64,000 bases of DNA from Parvibaculum sp. Its GTDB lineage: Bacteria; Pseudomonadota; Alphaproteobacteria; Parvibaculales; Parvibaculaceae. Where the stretch lies: the NCBI GenBank assembly GCA_017642695.1, contig JAEPQD010000002.1, forward strand, positions 620,001 through 684,000, given 5' to 3'. The notes under the pieces are model-generated. The model was not told the DNA's origin. It saw nothing but the letters and a program-made list of their open reading frames with translations, and made no database searches. This document shows positions 9,182 through 18,289 of the stretch, in pieces; the stretch's first letter is position 1, and each line of letters opens with the position of its first letter. The position numbers and the translations under genes are program-made.

Positions 9182-10117
9182 ATGGAGCCGAATCGCACAG
9201 CTCTGCCGTTCCGCGAATTCTCGCACCGGATTTCGCTGATCTTCATGCTGACGCTGGCGGCGGCGCTGCTGCTGCTTGGCCGTGCGGAAACCTATGTCTT
9301 CGATCGAGCCCGGCAGGTCGTCACGGATATGGCGGCGCCGCTTCTCGAGATCGCCTCCCGTCCTGTCGCCGCGACACGACGTGTGATCGAGCGCACAGAC
9401 GAATATGCCTATGTTTTCGACGAGAATGAGCGTCTGCGCGCGGAGAACGCACGGCTTCTCGCCTGGAAGGAAGAGGCGCTCAAGCTGCAGGCAAAGGTGG
9501 CACGCTACGAGGCGCTTCTCAATGTGCAGGTCGATCCGGCGATCAACTATGCGAGTGGGCGCGTGGTCAGTGATTCCGGTGGACCCTTTGTGGACACGGT
9601 TCTTGTGAATGTGGGCAATGAGCAGGGTGCGAAGAGCGGGCAGGCCGTGATCGACACAGACGGTCTTGTCGGCCGTATCGTGTCGACAGGACCGCAGGCG
9701 AGCCGTGTGCTGCTGCTCACCGACCTCAACAGCCGTATTCCGGTTGTCATCGAGCCTGCGCACTACAAGGCGGTTCTCGCAGGCGACAACACGGATTGGC
9801 CGAAGCTCGAATATCTTGCCGCACAGAGCGCCGTCTCGGCGGGCGACCGCGTTGTCACCTCCGGCGATGGCGGTCTCATTCCGGCGGGACTTCCGGTTGG
9901 CCTCGTTATCCAGACAAGCGCAGGCGATCTGCGCGTGCAGACTTTCAGCGATCGCGGCCGCCTCGATTTCGTGCGTGTGCTGCAATACGAATTCCCCTCG
10001 AAGGTGAAGCGCCAGGATCCGCCTGAAGTACTTGAGGGACCGCCTGCCGGCAGCGAAGCGGAAGAAACCGGCGATGCGACGGCGCCGGGCGACGCTCAAG
10101 CCGCGGCCGTGGAGTAA
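9182..10117 (+). CDS. mreC: rod shape-determining protein MreC
   Basis: MreC, 311 residues, a bitopic inner-membrane protein of the elongasome that activates PBP2. It has a short cytoplasmic N-terminus, a TM helix (about 18-35, ISLIFMLTLAAALLLL), a periplasmic coiled coil (about 75-105, ENERLRAENARLLAWKEEAL), then the double beta-barrel MreC domain (GRVVSDSGGPFVDTVLVNVG... SGDGGLIPAGLPVGLV). The acidic, Ala/Pro-rich C-terminal tail is typical of alphaproteobacteria. It is co-transcribed with mreB, 84 bases downstream. Confidence 0.95.
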   Translation: MEPNRTALPFREFSHRISLIFMLTLAAALLLLGRAETYVFDRARQVVTDMAAPLLEIASRPVAATRRVIERTDEYAYVFDENERLRAENARLLAWKEEALKLQAKVARYEALLNVQVDPAINYASGRVVSDSGGPFVDTVLVNVGNEQGAKSGQAVIDTDGLVGRIVSTGPQASRVLLLTDLNSRIPVVIEPAHYKAVLAGDNTDWPKLEYLAAQSAVSAGDRVVTSGDGGLIPAGLPVGLVIQTSAGDLRVQTFSDRGRLDFVRVLQYEFPSKVKRQDPPEVLEGPPAGSEAEETGDATAPGDAQAAAVE

Positions 10118-10121
10118 ACGC

Positions 10122-10655
10122 ATGGCGAAACTCGAACCCTATTCGCCGACACCCGCTTCGCGCGCCGGGCGAATCGTCATGACAATCATGCCCTTCGCCA
10201 TCGGGCTGGTCTGTGTTCTGTTTTCCTTCGTGCCGGTGGGGCGCATCTTCGGGTCGCCGCTCACACCAGCCTTTCCGTTGATGGCGGTCTATTACTGGGC
10301 AATCGTGCGGCCGGAAATGTTCCCGCCGCTGGCGGTGTTCACTGTCGGTCTTCTCTTCGATCTTCTCTCGGGGGGTGAGATCGGTCTCTGGGCCTTCGTT
10401 TATGTCGTGACCTATGCGGTGGTCGTCACCCAGCGCATGCTGGTCGTCAATGCACCTTTTTCAGCTTTCTGGATTGGCTTTGCCTTTGCGGCGGGGTTTG
10501 CGGGCGCGCTCGCATGGGTGGTCGTTTCCATCATTCACGGTGTTTTCGTGCCGCCCGTTTCCGTCATGAAGCATATGGCCGTCACAGTGGCGGTGTTTCC
10601 GATCTTTGCTATGCTTTTCGGACGCATCGAGGCGCGCGTCCTCCAGGGAGGCTAG
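10122..10655 (+). CDS. mreD: rod shape-determining protein MreD
   Basis: MreD, 177 residues, an integral membrane component of the elongasome with about five TM helices (for example FAIGLVCVLFSFVPV, FPLMAVYYWAIV, AVFTVGLLFDLLSG, FWIGFAFAAGFAGALAWVVV). The FPLMAVYYWAIVRP...FDLLSGGEIG stretch is the conserved family core. The ATG at 10122 lies 4 bases after the mreC stop, so the genes are probably translationally coupled; longer upstream starts would overlap mreC. Confidence 0.92.
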   Translation: MAKLEPYSPTPASRAGRIVMTIMPFAIGLVCVLFSFVPVGRIFGSPLTPAFPLMAVYYWAIVRPEMFPPLAVFTVGLLFDLLSGGEIGLWAFVYVVTYAVVVTQRMLVVNAPFSAFWIGFAFAAGFAGALAWVVVSIIHGVFVPPVSVMKHMAVTVAVFPIFAMLFGRIEARVLQGG

Positions 10656-10676
10656 CGCGACGATGGGATTGGACAC

Positions 10677-12563
10677 ATGCAGATAAGCGGGCGTGACAGC
10701 AATCGCTATCAGACGTTCACCCGGCGGGCGGCTCTCCTCGCCGGGGTGCAGGGCATCGCCTTCATCGCGCTGGCGGGGCGGATGTATTACCTGCAGGTCC
10801 TGAAGACTGACCAGTACCGGATGCTTGCGGAGGAAAACCGCGTGAGCATGCGTCTTCTCGCACCCTTACGCGGGGATGTCGTCGACCGGTTCGGGCGGGT
10901 GCTTGCTTCCAACCGGCAGAACTATCGTGCGATGCTGATTTCCGAACAGACACCGGACGTCGAGGAGACGCTCGAACGGCTGTCGCGCATTGTGGAAATC
11001 GACGATTTCACGCGCAAGCGGATCATGCGCGACATTGGACGCTCACCGCGTTTCATGCCGGTAACGGTGGCGGAGGATCTGTCCTGGGATCAGTTTGCGC
11101 AGGTCAACATCAACGAACCGGACCTCGCGGGCATCCTGCCCGACGTTGGAGAGACGCGGGACTATCCTTACGCGGAAGAGTTTGCGCATGTGCTCGGTTA
11201 TGTCGCGGCGGTATCGGAAAAGGACCTGGAGGAAGCGCGTGAAGAACAGCCACTCCTTAAGCTGCCGGGTTTCCGCATCGGCAAGGAGGGGATCGAAAAG
11301 ACCTATGATCGCGAATTGCGCGGCGTTCCGGGGTCAAGCCATGTTGAAGTGAACGCCTATGGGCGCGTCATTCGAGAACTTGCGAAGGACCCGGGAAAGC
11401 CCGGCGCCGAAGTGGTGCTGACGCTCGATCTCGACGTGCAGCGGTTCGCCTGGGAGCGGCTCAAGGGCGAGTCTGCCAGCGCCGTCGTGATGGACATTCA
11501 TTCGGGCGACATCGTTTCGCTTGTCTCCGCGCCAGCCTACGACCCGAACCAGTTCAACATGGGCTACGGCACGGCCGCCTACAAGGAACTTCTGGAAAGC
11601 CCCTATCTGCCGCTGATGAACAAGTCGCTCGCCGGAATGTACCCGCCGGGTTCCACTTTCAAGATGGTCGTTGCGATGGCGGCGGTGGAAGCCGGCATTT
11701 CACCATCGCAGCGTGTCGTCTGTCCGGGCCACTACTCGCTTGGCAATCACGATTTCCACTGCTGGAAGAAAGGCGGTCACGGTGCCGTCAACATGCACGA
11801 TGCGATCAAGCATTCGTGCGACGTTTTCTTCTATGACACGGCGAAACGGATCGGCATCGATGCCATTGCCGAAATGGCGAAGAAGTTCGGTCTTGGCCAG
11901 ACATACGATTTCGAGGTTCCAGGCGAAAAGGCGGGCCTGGTGCCGACGCCGGAATGGAAGCGCGGTGCGAAGGGTGAGGTCTGGCACCAGGGCGAAACCG
12001 TGATTGCCGGTATCGGGCAGGGCTATCTCCTCGCGACACCGCTTCAGCTTGCGGTCATGACGGCACGGATCGCCAATGGCGGGCTTGACGTCAAGCCGCG
12101 TCTCACACGGGCCATCGGCGGCGAGTTGCTGCCCATAAAGCCGCCGAAACCTGTTGGTATCAGCGAGGCGGCGATCGCCGTCGCGCAGGGTGGCATGAAC
12201 GGTGTATCGAACGAACCGGGCGGGACGGCTTATCGCTCACGCATTCCCGAACCCGGCATGGAACTGGCCGGCAAGACGGGCACGGCGCAAGTCCGCCGCA
12301 TCAGCCGGGCGGAACGCCTGAGCGGCGTGCTCAAGAACGAAGATCTCGAATGGCGCCAGCGCGACCATGCGCTGTTCGTCTGTTTTGCACCTTACGATGC
12401 GCCGCGTTATGCCCTTTCCGTCGTCATCGAGCATGGCGGGTCTGGTTCCGGCGCAGCGGCACCCGTCGCGCGGGACATCATGCGCGAAGTACTCACCCGC
12501 AACCCCGTGCGCCCGCAGGCGAAGACGCCCTCCGGCGGCCCGAATTCGTCGAGGGCAGGCTGA
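10677..12563 (+). CDS. mrdA: penicillin-binding protein 2 (peptidoglycan transpeptidase)
   Basis: PBP2, 628 residues, the class B transpeptidase of the elongasome. It has one N-terminal TM helix (about 20-37), a pedestal/dimerisation domain, and a C-terminal transpeptidase domain with all three active-site motifs: S326-T-F-K (GSTFK), S380-C-D, and K533-T-G-T. It works with RodA, encoded next, to build the lateral wall. Its TGA overlaps the rodA start in a TGATG junction, which suggests translational coupling. Confidence 0.96.
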   Translation: MQISGRDSNRYQTFTRRAALLAGVQGIAFIALAGRMYYLQVLKTDQYRMLAEENRVSMRLLAPLRGDVVDRFGRVLASNRQNYRAMLISEQTPDVEETLERLSRIVEIDDFTRKRIMRDIGRSPRFMPVTVAEDLSWDQFAQVNINEPDLAGILPDVGETRDYPYAEEFAHVLGYVAAVSEKDLEEAREEQPLLKLPGFRIGKEGIEKTYDRELRGVPGSSHVEVNAYGRVIRELAKDPGKPGAEVVLTLDLDVQRFAWERLKGESASAVVMDIHSGDIVSLVSAPAYDPNQFNMGYGTAAYKELLESPYLPLMNKSLAGMYPPGSTFKMVVAMAAVEAGISPSQRVVCPGHYSLGNHDFHCWKKGGHGAVNMHDAIKHSCDVFFYDTAKRIGIDAIAEMAKKFGLGQTYDFEVPGEKAGLVPTPEWKRGAKGEVWHQGETVIAGIGQGYLLATPLQLAVMTARIANGGLDVKPRLTRAIGGELLPIKPPKPVGISEAAIAVAQGGMNGVSNEPGGTAYRSRIPEPGMELAGKTGTAQVRRISRAERLSGVLKNEDLEWRQRDHALFVCFAPYDAPRYALSVVIEHGGSGSGAAAPVARDIMREVLTRNPVRPQAKTPSGGPNSSRAG

Positions 12564-13711
12564 TGCTCGATCTTCGCCGGTTTACCGGCCATGAAATGCG
12601 GCTGACCGAAAAGCTCATCGAGTTCAACTGGGCGTTCCTGCTGCTTCTTGCCCTGATCGCGTCCATCGGCTTCGCGATGCTCTATTCGGTCGCCGAAGGC
12701 AGCTTCACGCCCTGGGCCTTCCGGCAGGCGGCGCGCTTCGGCGTGGGCGTCTGCATCATGATTTCGGTCGCGATGGTCGATCTCCGGCTCTGGATGCGTC
12801 TCGCCTATCCGCTGTACGGCGTGGCACTCGCGATGCTGGTGGCAGTGGAAGTGATCGGTTTCGTGGGCATGGGCGCGCAACGCTGGCTCAATCTCGGCTT
12901 TATTTCGATCCAGCCGTCCGAGGTGATGAAGGTCACGCTCATCCTGGCGCTCGCGCGTTACTTTCATGGCCTGACGCTGGAAGAAGTATCGCGTTTCCGC
13001 AACCTGCTGGTGCCGCTCGCGCTGGTCGGCGTGCCGGTGGGCCTCGTCGTATTGCAACCTGACCTCGGCACCGCGGTTCTTCTGATTGCGACAGGCGGTG
13101 TCCTCTTTTTCTCGGCGGGGCTTCGTTGGCGCTATTTCATCTTCGCCGGCGCTGCCGTGCTCGCCGCCATTCCGGTGATCTGGAGCAGACTCCACGATTA
13201 TCAGCGCAACCGTGTCTTTACCTTCCTCGATCCGGAGCGTGACCCGCTCGGCACCGGCTATCACATCCTCCAGTCGAAGATCGCACTCGGTTCCGGCGGC
13301 ATTTTCGGCAAGGGGTTCATGGAAGGTACGCAGAGCCAGCTCAACTTTCTTCCGGAGAAGCACACCGACTTCATCTTCACCATGCTGGGCGAGGAACTCG
13401 GCCTCGTCGGCGGAATCGTGCTTCTCACGCTCTATTTCATCGTGTTGATGTTTTCGCTCAACGTCGCGCTCCAGTGCCGCAATCAGTTCGGACGGCTCGT
13501 GGCCATCGGCGTTTCCATGACCTTCTTCTTCTACGTTTTCATCAACACGGCGATGGTCATGGGGCTGCTGCCGGTCGTCGGGGTTCCGTTGCCGCTCGTC
13601 TCCTATGGCGGTACGGCCATGCTTTCGCTGATGTTTGCCTTCGGATTGCTGATGAGCGTCTATATCCACAGGAACCTGGAAATCTCCCGTGGCCCGAGCG
13701 CCTTCTGGTAG
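12563..13711 (+). CDS. rodA: rod shape-determining glycosyltransferase RodA
   Basis: RodA, 382 residues, a SEDS-family peptidoglycan glycosyltransferase with about ten TM helices. Signature regions are present: GAQRWLNLGFISIQPSE(about 109-125), the LQPDLGTA motif (about 168-175) bearing the catalytic aspartate, the large periplasmic loop (DPERDPLGTGYHILQSKIALGSGG), and PLPLVSYGGTAMLSLM near the C-terminus. The ATG at 12563 shares a base with the mrdA stop. It closes the rod-complex operon; the next gene is tRNA-Lys. Confidence 0.96.
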   Translation: MLDLRRFTGHEMRLTEKLIEFNWAFLLLLALIASIGFAMLYSVAEGSFTPWAFRQAARFGVGVCIMISVAMVDLRLWMRLAYPLYGVALAMLVAVEVIGFVGMGAQRWLNLGFISIQPSEVMKVTLILALARYFHGLTLEEVSRFRNLLVPLALVGVPVGLVVLQPDLGTAVLLIATGGVLFFSAGLRWRYFIFAGAAVLAAIPVIWSRLHDYQRNRVFTFLDPERDPLGTGYHILQSKIALGSGGIFGKGFMEGTQSQLNFLPEKHTDFIFTMLGEELGLVGGIVLLTLYFIVLMFSLNVALQCRNQFGRLVAIGVSMTFFFYVFINTAMVMGLLPVVGVPLPLVSYGGTAMLSLMFAFGLLMSVYIHRNLEISRGPSAFW

Positions 13712-13844
13712 GGCTTCTCGGGGAGCTTGTTCTGCCTTCTTCCATGTCGCTGGACAGGCCACCTTTCCTTTGCTATAGGCTCCGCTCCCCCACGAAAAGA
13801 GTGGCCGGGATGGTGGTCTCCACCGGCTGCTCCGGCGGCACGGC

Positions 13845-13920
<76 letters not shown>

Positions 13921-13976
13921 AATTTTCCTTCTGCTATTCTCCGGCAAGTCCTGTTTTTCAGGAGAAGGATGCTCCG

Positions 13977-15008
13977 GTGAAAGCACTCTCATGGATCGCC
14001 GCGCCGCTCTGGCCGCTGCAGCTAGCAAGCGGGCAGAAGTCGTTTCGGGCAAATCCTCTCATCGGCAGCGCGGCGCTCAACCGCCTGGGGCTCCATCTCG
14101 CCCGTGTGCGGATCGCGGAGCGCATGGCGGAGGCAAGGCGCACGCAGCTCGGCTCGCGAATCGATGCCGACTTGCGCGCGGGTTATGAGCGCGACGGCTT
14201 TCTGGTGATCGAGAATGCATTGCCCGCCGAGGACTTTGCGGCGCTCCGGCGCGATCTCGAGGAAGCGCCGGTCCGCTCATGGGAACGGCGCGAAGGCTCT
14301 ACCGTCACGCGGCGGGGCAGTCTCGACCTTCCGGATATCCGTGGCCGGGCCCCCCTCGAGCGGTTGGTGGCGAACCCGCTGATGGCCGACCTCCTGCGCT
14401 ATGTCGCGGGCTGCGGGGGCGAGCCGCTGATCCATCTCCAGACCGTGCTCGCCGAAGGCGATGCCGCGCGGCCCGACCCGCAGAACAGTCTCCACATGGA
14501 TACGTTCCACTCGACCGCCAAGGCGTGGCTCTATTTGCAGGATGTGCGGCATGAGGACGGGCCGCTCCTCTACGTGCCGGGATCGCACCGGGCGACGCTT
14601 GAACGGCTTCACTGGGAACGCGATCTCAGCATCCGCGCGGCTCAAGATCCTGATCCCGAGATTGCGGCTGGCTCTTTCCGTATCGGCGAGGAGATGCTCG
14701 CCTCGCTCGGTTATCCCGAACCCCGAGCCATGGTGGTTCCGGCGAACACGCTTGTCGTCGCCAATACGCATGGTTTCCATGCGCGCAAGGCGAGCCAGCG
14801 CCCGACCAGCCGTTCGGAAATCTATGGGAGCTTGCGACGCAATCCGTTCCTGCCTTTCACCGGTTTTCACGTCCGATCACTGCCTGGCCTCAAGGGGCGT
14901 CTCAGCACCCGGCAGGCGCAGATCGAGGCGGTGCTGTCCCAGCTCGGCGCGAAGGGGCCGTGGGCCGAGGTGCCGCCGAAACGCATTGCAGATCCCGCCT
15001 CGATCTGA
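13977..15008 (+). CDS. phytanoyl-CoA dioxygenase (PhyH)-like protein
   Basis: Protein of 343 residues from a GTG at 13977, chosen because AGGAGAAGG lies 8 bases upstream; longer frames would run into the tRNA. It resembles PhyH-type non-haem Fe(II)/2-oxoglutarate oxygenases: GYERDGFLVIENALP near residue 65, the iron-ligand motif H-x-D in SLHMDTFHSTAKAWLYL, the product-handling loop GPLLYVPGSHR, and a distal histidine followed by an arginine (NTHGFHARKASQRPTSR). These enzymes hydroxylate lipids, quorum signals or small molecules. The substrate is unknown and no partner gene is adjacent. Confidence 0.75.
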   Translation: MKALSWIAAPLWPLQLASGQKSFRANPLIGSAALNRLGLHLARVRIAERMAEARRTQLGSRIDADLRAGYERDGFLVIENALPAEDFAALRRDLEEAPVRSWERREGSTVTRRGSLDLPDIRGRAPLERLVANPLMADLLRYVAGCGGEPLIHLQTVLAEGDAARPDPQNSLHMDTFHSTAKAWLYLQDVRHEDGPLLYVPGSHRATLERLHWERDLSIRAAQDPDPEIAAGSFRIGEEMLASLGYPEPRAMVVPANTLVVANTHGFHARKASQRPTSRSEIYGSLRRNPFLPFTGFHVRSLPGLKGRLSTRQAQIEAVLSQLGAKGPWAEVPPKRIADPASI

Positions 15009-15011
15009 CGC

Positions 15012-15848
15012 TCAGCGGCAGGCGGGCGTCTCGCGAAGGAGGGCGGGCCAGGCGTCCCGCCAGCCGTCGTCATGCGCTGCGCTCGTCACCACGCGCAGCT
15101 CTGCACATCCAGCCGCGTCAAACTGGGCTGCGGCCGCGCGGTTGATTTCCGGCGGCACGATCCTGTCGTTTTCGCCCACATAGTGAATTTGCGGCAGGCG
15201 GGTGAGCGACGCCGCGTCGTCGGCCGGGTTCAGCGATCCCTCAAGCGGGCTCACCTTGTGGAAGCTTGTGAAGGCCTCCGTATCGAGCGGAGAGGCGACT
15301 GTTTTCAGCCAGACAATGTCGGTTCGCCGCATGGCCGCGAGTGCTGCCACCGTGCCGCCGCCGGAATAGCCAACAAGCGCGAGCTTTGTTGCACCGGACT
15401 CAGCCCTCAGCTGATCGAGCGCTTCGCCGATTGCGGCGATGACGGTTTCGCTGTAGCGCGCGTTCGTCCACAGATCGCTGTTGCAGTTTCGGGCTGTCAG
15501 CCCGCCGGTGAACTGGCATGGTCGGGCAAGCCACGCGACGGCAGGCGAGGGGTCTACTGCCGCGAGACGGAGCGCCACCGGGTTGAGCGGCGTCGGGTCA
15601 TCCGATCTCTCCGATGTCCGCTTCCAGGCCAGGCCGTCGCCTTCGATATAGACGACGAGAGTGCCGTGTTTTCCGGCAGTCCGGATGCGGGCATGAAGAT
15701 CGAGCAATGGCGTTTCGAGCGTCAGTGGTGTCATCCGGGCTTCCGCCGCGATCCCGTCCGCGCCGGCCTTCCGCTCCGCGGGGTCGGCAATGGCGCAGGC
15801 CGCAAGCAGCGACACAAGCAGGCAGGTGAAGACGAAGTGAAGGTTCAT
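15012..15848 (-). CDS. alpha/beta hydrolase lipoprotein
   Basis: Protein of 278 residues with a lipoprotein signal peptide (MNLHFVFTCLLVSLLAAC; lipobox LAAC, Cys18), so it is probably anchored to the envelope. The mature part has an alpha/beta hydrolase nucleophile elbow GYSGGG (LALVGYSGGGTVAALAA) and a C-terminal AAHDDGW segment that could supply the catalytic histidine; the aspartate is likely in YVGENDRIVP. It is convergent with the PhyH-like gene, 3 bases apart. The substrate is unknown. Confidence 0.75.
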   Translation of the reverse strand: MNLHFVFTCLLVSLLAACAIADPAERKAGADGIAAEARMTPLTLETPLLDLHARIRTAGKHGTLVVYIEGDGLAWKRTSERSDDPTPLNPVALRLAAVDPSPAVAWLARPCQFTGGLTARNCNSDLWTNARYSETVIAAIGEALDQLRAESGATKLALVGYSGGGTVAALAAMRRTDIVWLKTVASPLDTEAFTSFHKVSPLEGSLNPADDAASLTRLPQIHYVGENDRIVPPEINRAAAAQFDAAGCAELRVVTSAAHDDGWRDAWPALLRETPACR

Positions 15849-15862
15849 CTGTTTCCAGCGGC

Positions 15863-15895
15863 AAAAAGGAACGGCTCTGGAGTGAACCAGAGCCG
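15863..15895 (-). terminator. intrinsic terminator downstream of the frameshifted gene
   Basis: On the minus strand CGGCTCTGG and CCAGAGCCG (plus-strand 15872-15880 and 15887-15895) form a 9-bp stem with a 6-base loop, followed by TTCCTTTTTG. It lies between the 15953-16515 gene and the lipoprotein hydrolase, both read leftwards. Confidence 0.65.
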
Positions 15896-15952
15896 CATCT
15901 TCATGTGTAGCCGAATTGGACCGTGAACGGACTCTTTTTTAGCTCTGCAGGC

Positions 15953-16515
15953 TCAAGCGCTGATGGGCTGCGCCGGGGCTGTTGCAAGCGCTGCGCGTTC
16001 GAGTTGAGCGAAGTGCAGAAATGGTGTAGCGAACATGTCGCCGCAATCCACAGGAGACACGTCGCGAACGAGGCCGTCTACATAAGCAGAAAAAGTCGAT
16101 TCGAACCCGCCCCTGATTGTTCTCCACGATGCCCGCGTTCCCGGCCGCGCCACATCCGCCTTCAGGTGTTCATCGTGTGGGCATAGCGCGCCTTGTCGAC
16201 CATCCCGTCTTTGAACATCAGAAAATATTCCTGATAGAAATTGAACATGCATATCTGTACATGGACGAACTGGTTGCGCTCGACCGGCGAGAGCGTGGTG
16301 TCGGCGTTCAAGCCCCGCATACAAACATCCATGATCTGCTTGTCCGAATAGGTTGTGGCAAGCATCTCGAGCAGATGGCCGTTTCGCTCGTTGTGGATCG
16401 CTGCTTTCTGGTTTTTCGCGCTCTGGCGGATTTGCAGTGCCAGATAGACCAGTGAAATCAGAACCGCCAGGCTACTCACGAAGCCGCCAATATTCGCAAG
16501 ATCGGAAAGGCTCAT
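15953..16515 (-). pseudogene. small N-terminally anchored membrane protein, broken by a frameshift
   Basis: From the ATG at 16515 (MSLSDLANIGGFVSSLAVLI...) a TM helix is followed by YLALQIRQSAKNQKAA and a helical domain. The frame stops after 117 residues (stop 16162-16164). The frame one base back continues with PGTRASWRTIRGGFESTFSAYVDGL and ends at 15953. Proteins of this general type usually continue with a W-containing segment like that after the break, so a one-base change near 16165 has probably split one gene of about 187 codons. Function is unknown. A sequencing error or programmed -1 shift is also possible. Confidence 0.6.
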
Positions 16516-16574
16516 CTGTTTCCCCCGTTTCCATGTTCCCGGCAAATATAGTCCGGGTCGCAGAGCTCGATCAT

Positions 16575-16602
16575 AAAAACGGCCCCGGAAATTCCGGGGC
16601 CG
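16575..16602 (-). terminator. intrinsic terminator of the DEAD-box helicase gene
   Basis: CGGCCCCGGAA (16580-16590) and TTCCGGGGCCG (16592-16602) form an 11-bp GC-rich stem. On the minus strand it is followed by GTTTTTATGA. It sits 37 bases after the helicase stop. Confidence 0.8.
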
Positions 16603-16638
16603 CATTCATTTCATTTCGGGATTGTATTCAAGGGGGTG

Positions 16639-17985
16639 TCAGGCGCCTGCCGACTGACGTCGGCTTTGCGGCTGTTCGCCCTTCTTGGCATTGCGCTGAC
16701 CGCGATTGCCGGCGTTCGGCTTGCCGCCGAAACGGCGCTGCTTGCCGGGCTGGTTGCGATTGCCGCCACCACCGTTGCGGGGACCGCCGCCCCGTCCGTT
16801 ACGCTTCGGCGCTACGGGTTCGCCCGCAGGCACGACAATCTGCTCGCCGAGCCATTCCGTCGTATCGACGACGGTGAGCGGGCGTTTGGTCAGCTTTTCG
16901 ATGCTCTTCAGGTGTGCGCGTTCGGCGTTGTCGCAGAAGGAGACGGCGATTCCGCTTTTCCCCGCGCGAGCCGTGCGGCCAATGCGGTGGACGTAGCTTT
17001 CCGGCTCGTTCGGCAATTCGTAGTTGATGACATGCGTAATGCCCGTCACGTCGATGCCGCGCGCCGCGATGTCGGTTGCGACGAGAACGCGCGCCTTGCC
17101 ATTCCGGAAATTATCCAGCGCACGCTGGCGGGCGCCCTGAGATTTGTTGCCGTGAATGGCCTCGGACGGTACGCCAGACTTGTCGAGCTGTTCGCTGACG
17201 CGGTTCGCGCAGTGCTTGGTTCGCGTGAACACGATGACGCGCGAGAGGTCCGTGTCGTCCAGAAGCTTCGCGAGCAATTCGCGCTTGCGCTTGCCATCTA
17301 CGTGCATGACGCGCTGATCGATCTTGTCGACGGTGACGACTTCCGGTGTCACTTCGACGCGCGCCGGGTCCGTCAGGATTTCAGCGGCAAGATGTTCGAT
17401 CGATTTCGGCATCGTGGCGGAGAAAAGGAGAGATTGGCGTTTCCGGGGCAGCGCCGCGATGATCTTCTTCACGTCGCGCACGAAGCCCATGTCGAGCATC
17501 CGGTCCGCTTCGTCCAGGACAAGAATGGAAGTGCGGCGAAGTTCGATATGCTTCTGGTTCATCAGGTCGAGCAGGCGGCCGGGTGTTGCGACGAGGATGT
17601 CGACACCGCCGGCCATCGAACGCACCTGGCGGAACTGGTTCACGCCGCCGAAAATCACGGCCTGGCGCAGCTTGTAGTGTTTGCCGTAGGTCTCGAAGCT
17701 CTTCGAGATCTGCAGCGCGAGTTCGCGCGTTGGCGCGAGGATGAGCGCGCGAGCGCATTTCGGTTCGCGCTTCTCGTTGGTCGCGGCCAGCTGCTGCAGG
17801 ATCGGCAGCGCGAAAGCGGCCGTCTTGCCGGTACCCGTCTGGGCGAGGCCAAGCAGGTCCCGGCCTTCGAGAAGGGCGGGGATCGATTGGGCCTGAATGG
17901 GGGTGGGGTTCACGTAGTTCTGGGCCGCAAGGGCGCGGCAGAGCGGTTCAGCAACGCCGAGATCCGCAAAAGTCGTATTCGTCAT
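16639..17985 (-). CDS. rhlE: DEAD-box ATP-dependent RNA helicase (RhlE-like)
   Basis: Protein of 448 residues from the ATG at 17985. All DEAD-box motifs are visible: Q motif (NPTPIQAQSIP), motif I AQTGTGKT, Ia PTRELA, Ib TPGRLLD, II DEAD, III SAT, IV VIFVFT-like VIVFTRT, V ATDIAARGID, VI HRIGRTARAG. The C-terminal tail (about 385-448) is rich in Arg, Gly and Asn (GRGGGPRNGGGGNRN), a typical basic RNA-binding extension. Members remodel RNA in ribosome assembly, RNA decay or cold adaptation. The symbol is by resemblance to RhlE and is not certain. A GTG 33 bases upstream is a less likely start. Confidence 0.9.
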   Translation of the reverse strand: MTNTTFADLGVAEPLCRALAAQNYVNPTPIQAQSIPALLEGRDLLGLAQTGTGKTAAFALPILQQLAATNEKREPKCARALILAPTRELALQISKSFETYGKHYKLRQAVIFGGVNQFRQVRSMAGGVDILVATPGRLLDLMNQKHIELRRTSILVLDEADRMLDMGFVRDVKKIIAALPRKRQSLLFSATMPKSIEHLAAEILTDPARVEVTPEVVTVDKIDQRVMHVDGKRKRELLAKLLDDTDLSRVIVFTRTKHCANRVSEQLDKSGVPSEAIHGNKSQGARQRALDNFRNGKARVLVATDIAARGIDVTGITHVINYELPNEPESYVHRIGRTARAGKSGIAVSFCDNAERAHLKSIEKLTKRPLTVVDTTEWLGEQIVVPAGEPVAPKRNGRGGGPRNGGGGNRNQPGKQRRFGGKPNAGNRGQRNAKKGEQPQSRRQSAGA

Positions 17986-18289
17986 GTACTCATATTCTTT
18001 CAAGTCAACGTCGTGCACCCGGTCACTATGACCGGTGCTTTAACGCGGGGTCTTGCCGCGTTCCAACGCGCTTGGAATCGGGAAGGGGTCGAATTGTTCT
18101 GGGATCAGGCGGTGCCAAAGGGCAGCGCAAAGCGCGCATACGAGAACAATTAGCCGTGACATGAGGCTTTTCCCGGCGAATGTCAAGGAATAAGCCTTTG
18201 TGACTCCTGTATGAATGACTGCTGCGGATTGTCGCGGCGCGCCGGGGCAGGCATCATCGGGTCCCAAAACATGGCAAGCGGACGATTCG
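17986..18289. other. divergent intergenic region, helicase / CorA
   Basis: A 304-base gap between two divergent genes. It must hold both promoters. I see no clear operator, terminator or RNA element. In-frame codons upstream of corA (an ATG at 18215) could extend that gene, but the extra residues look unconserved. Confidence 0.45.
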
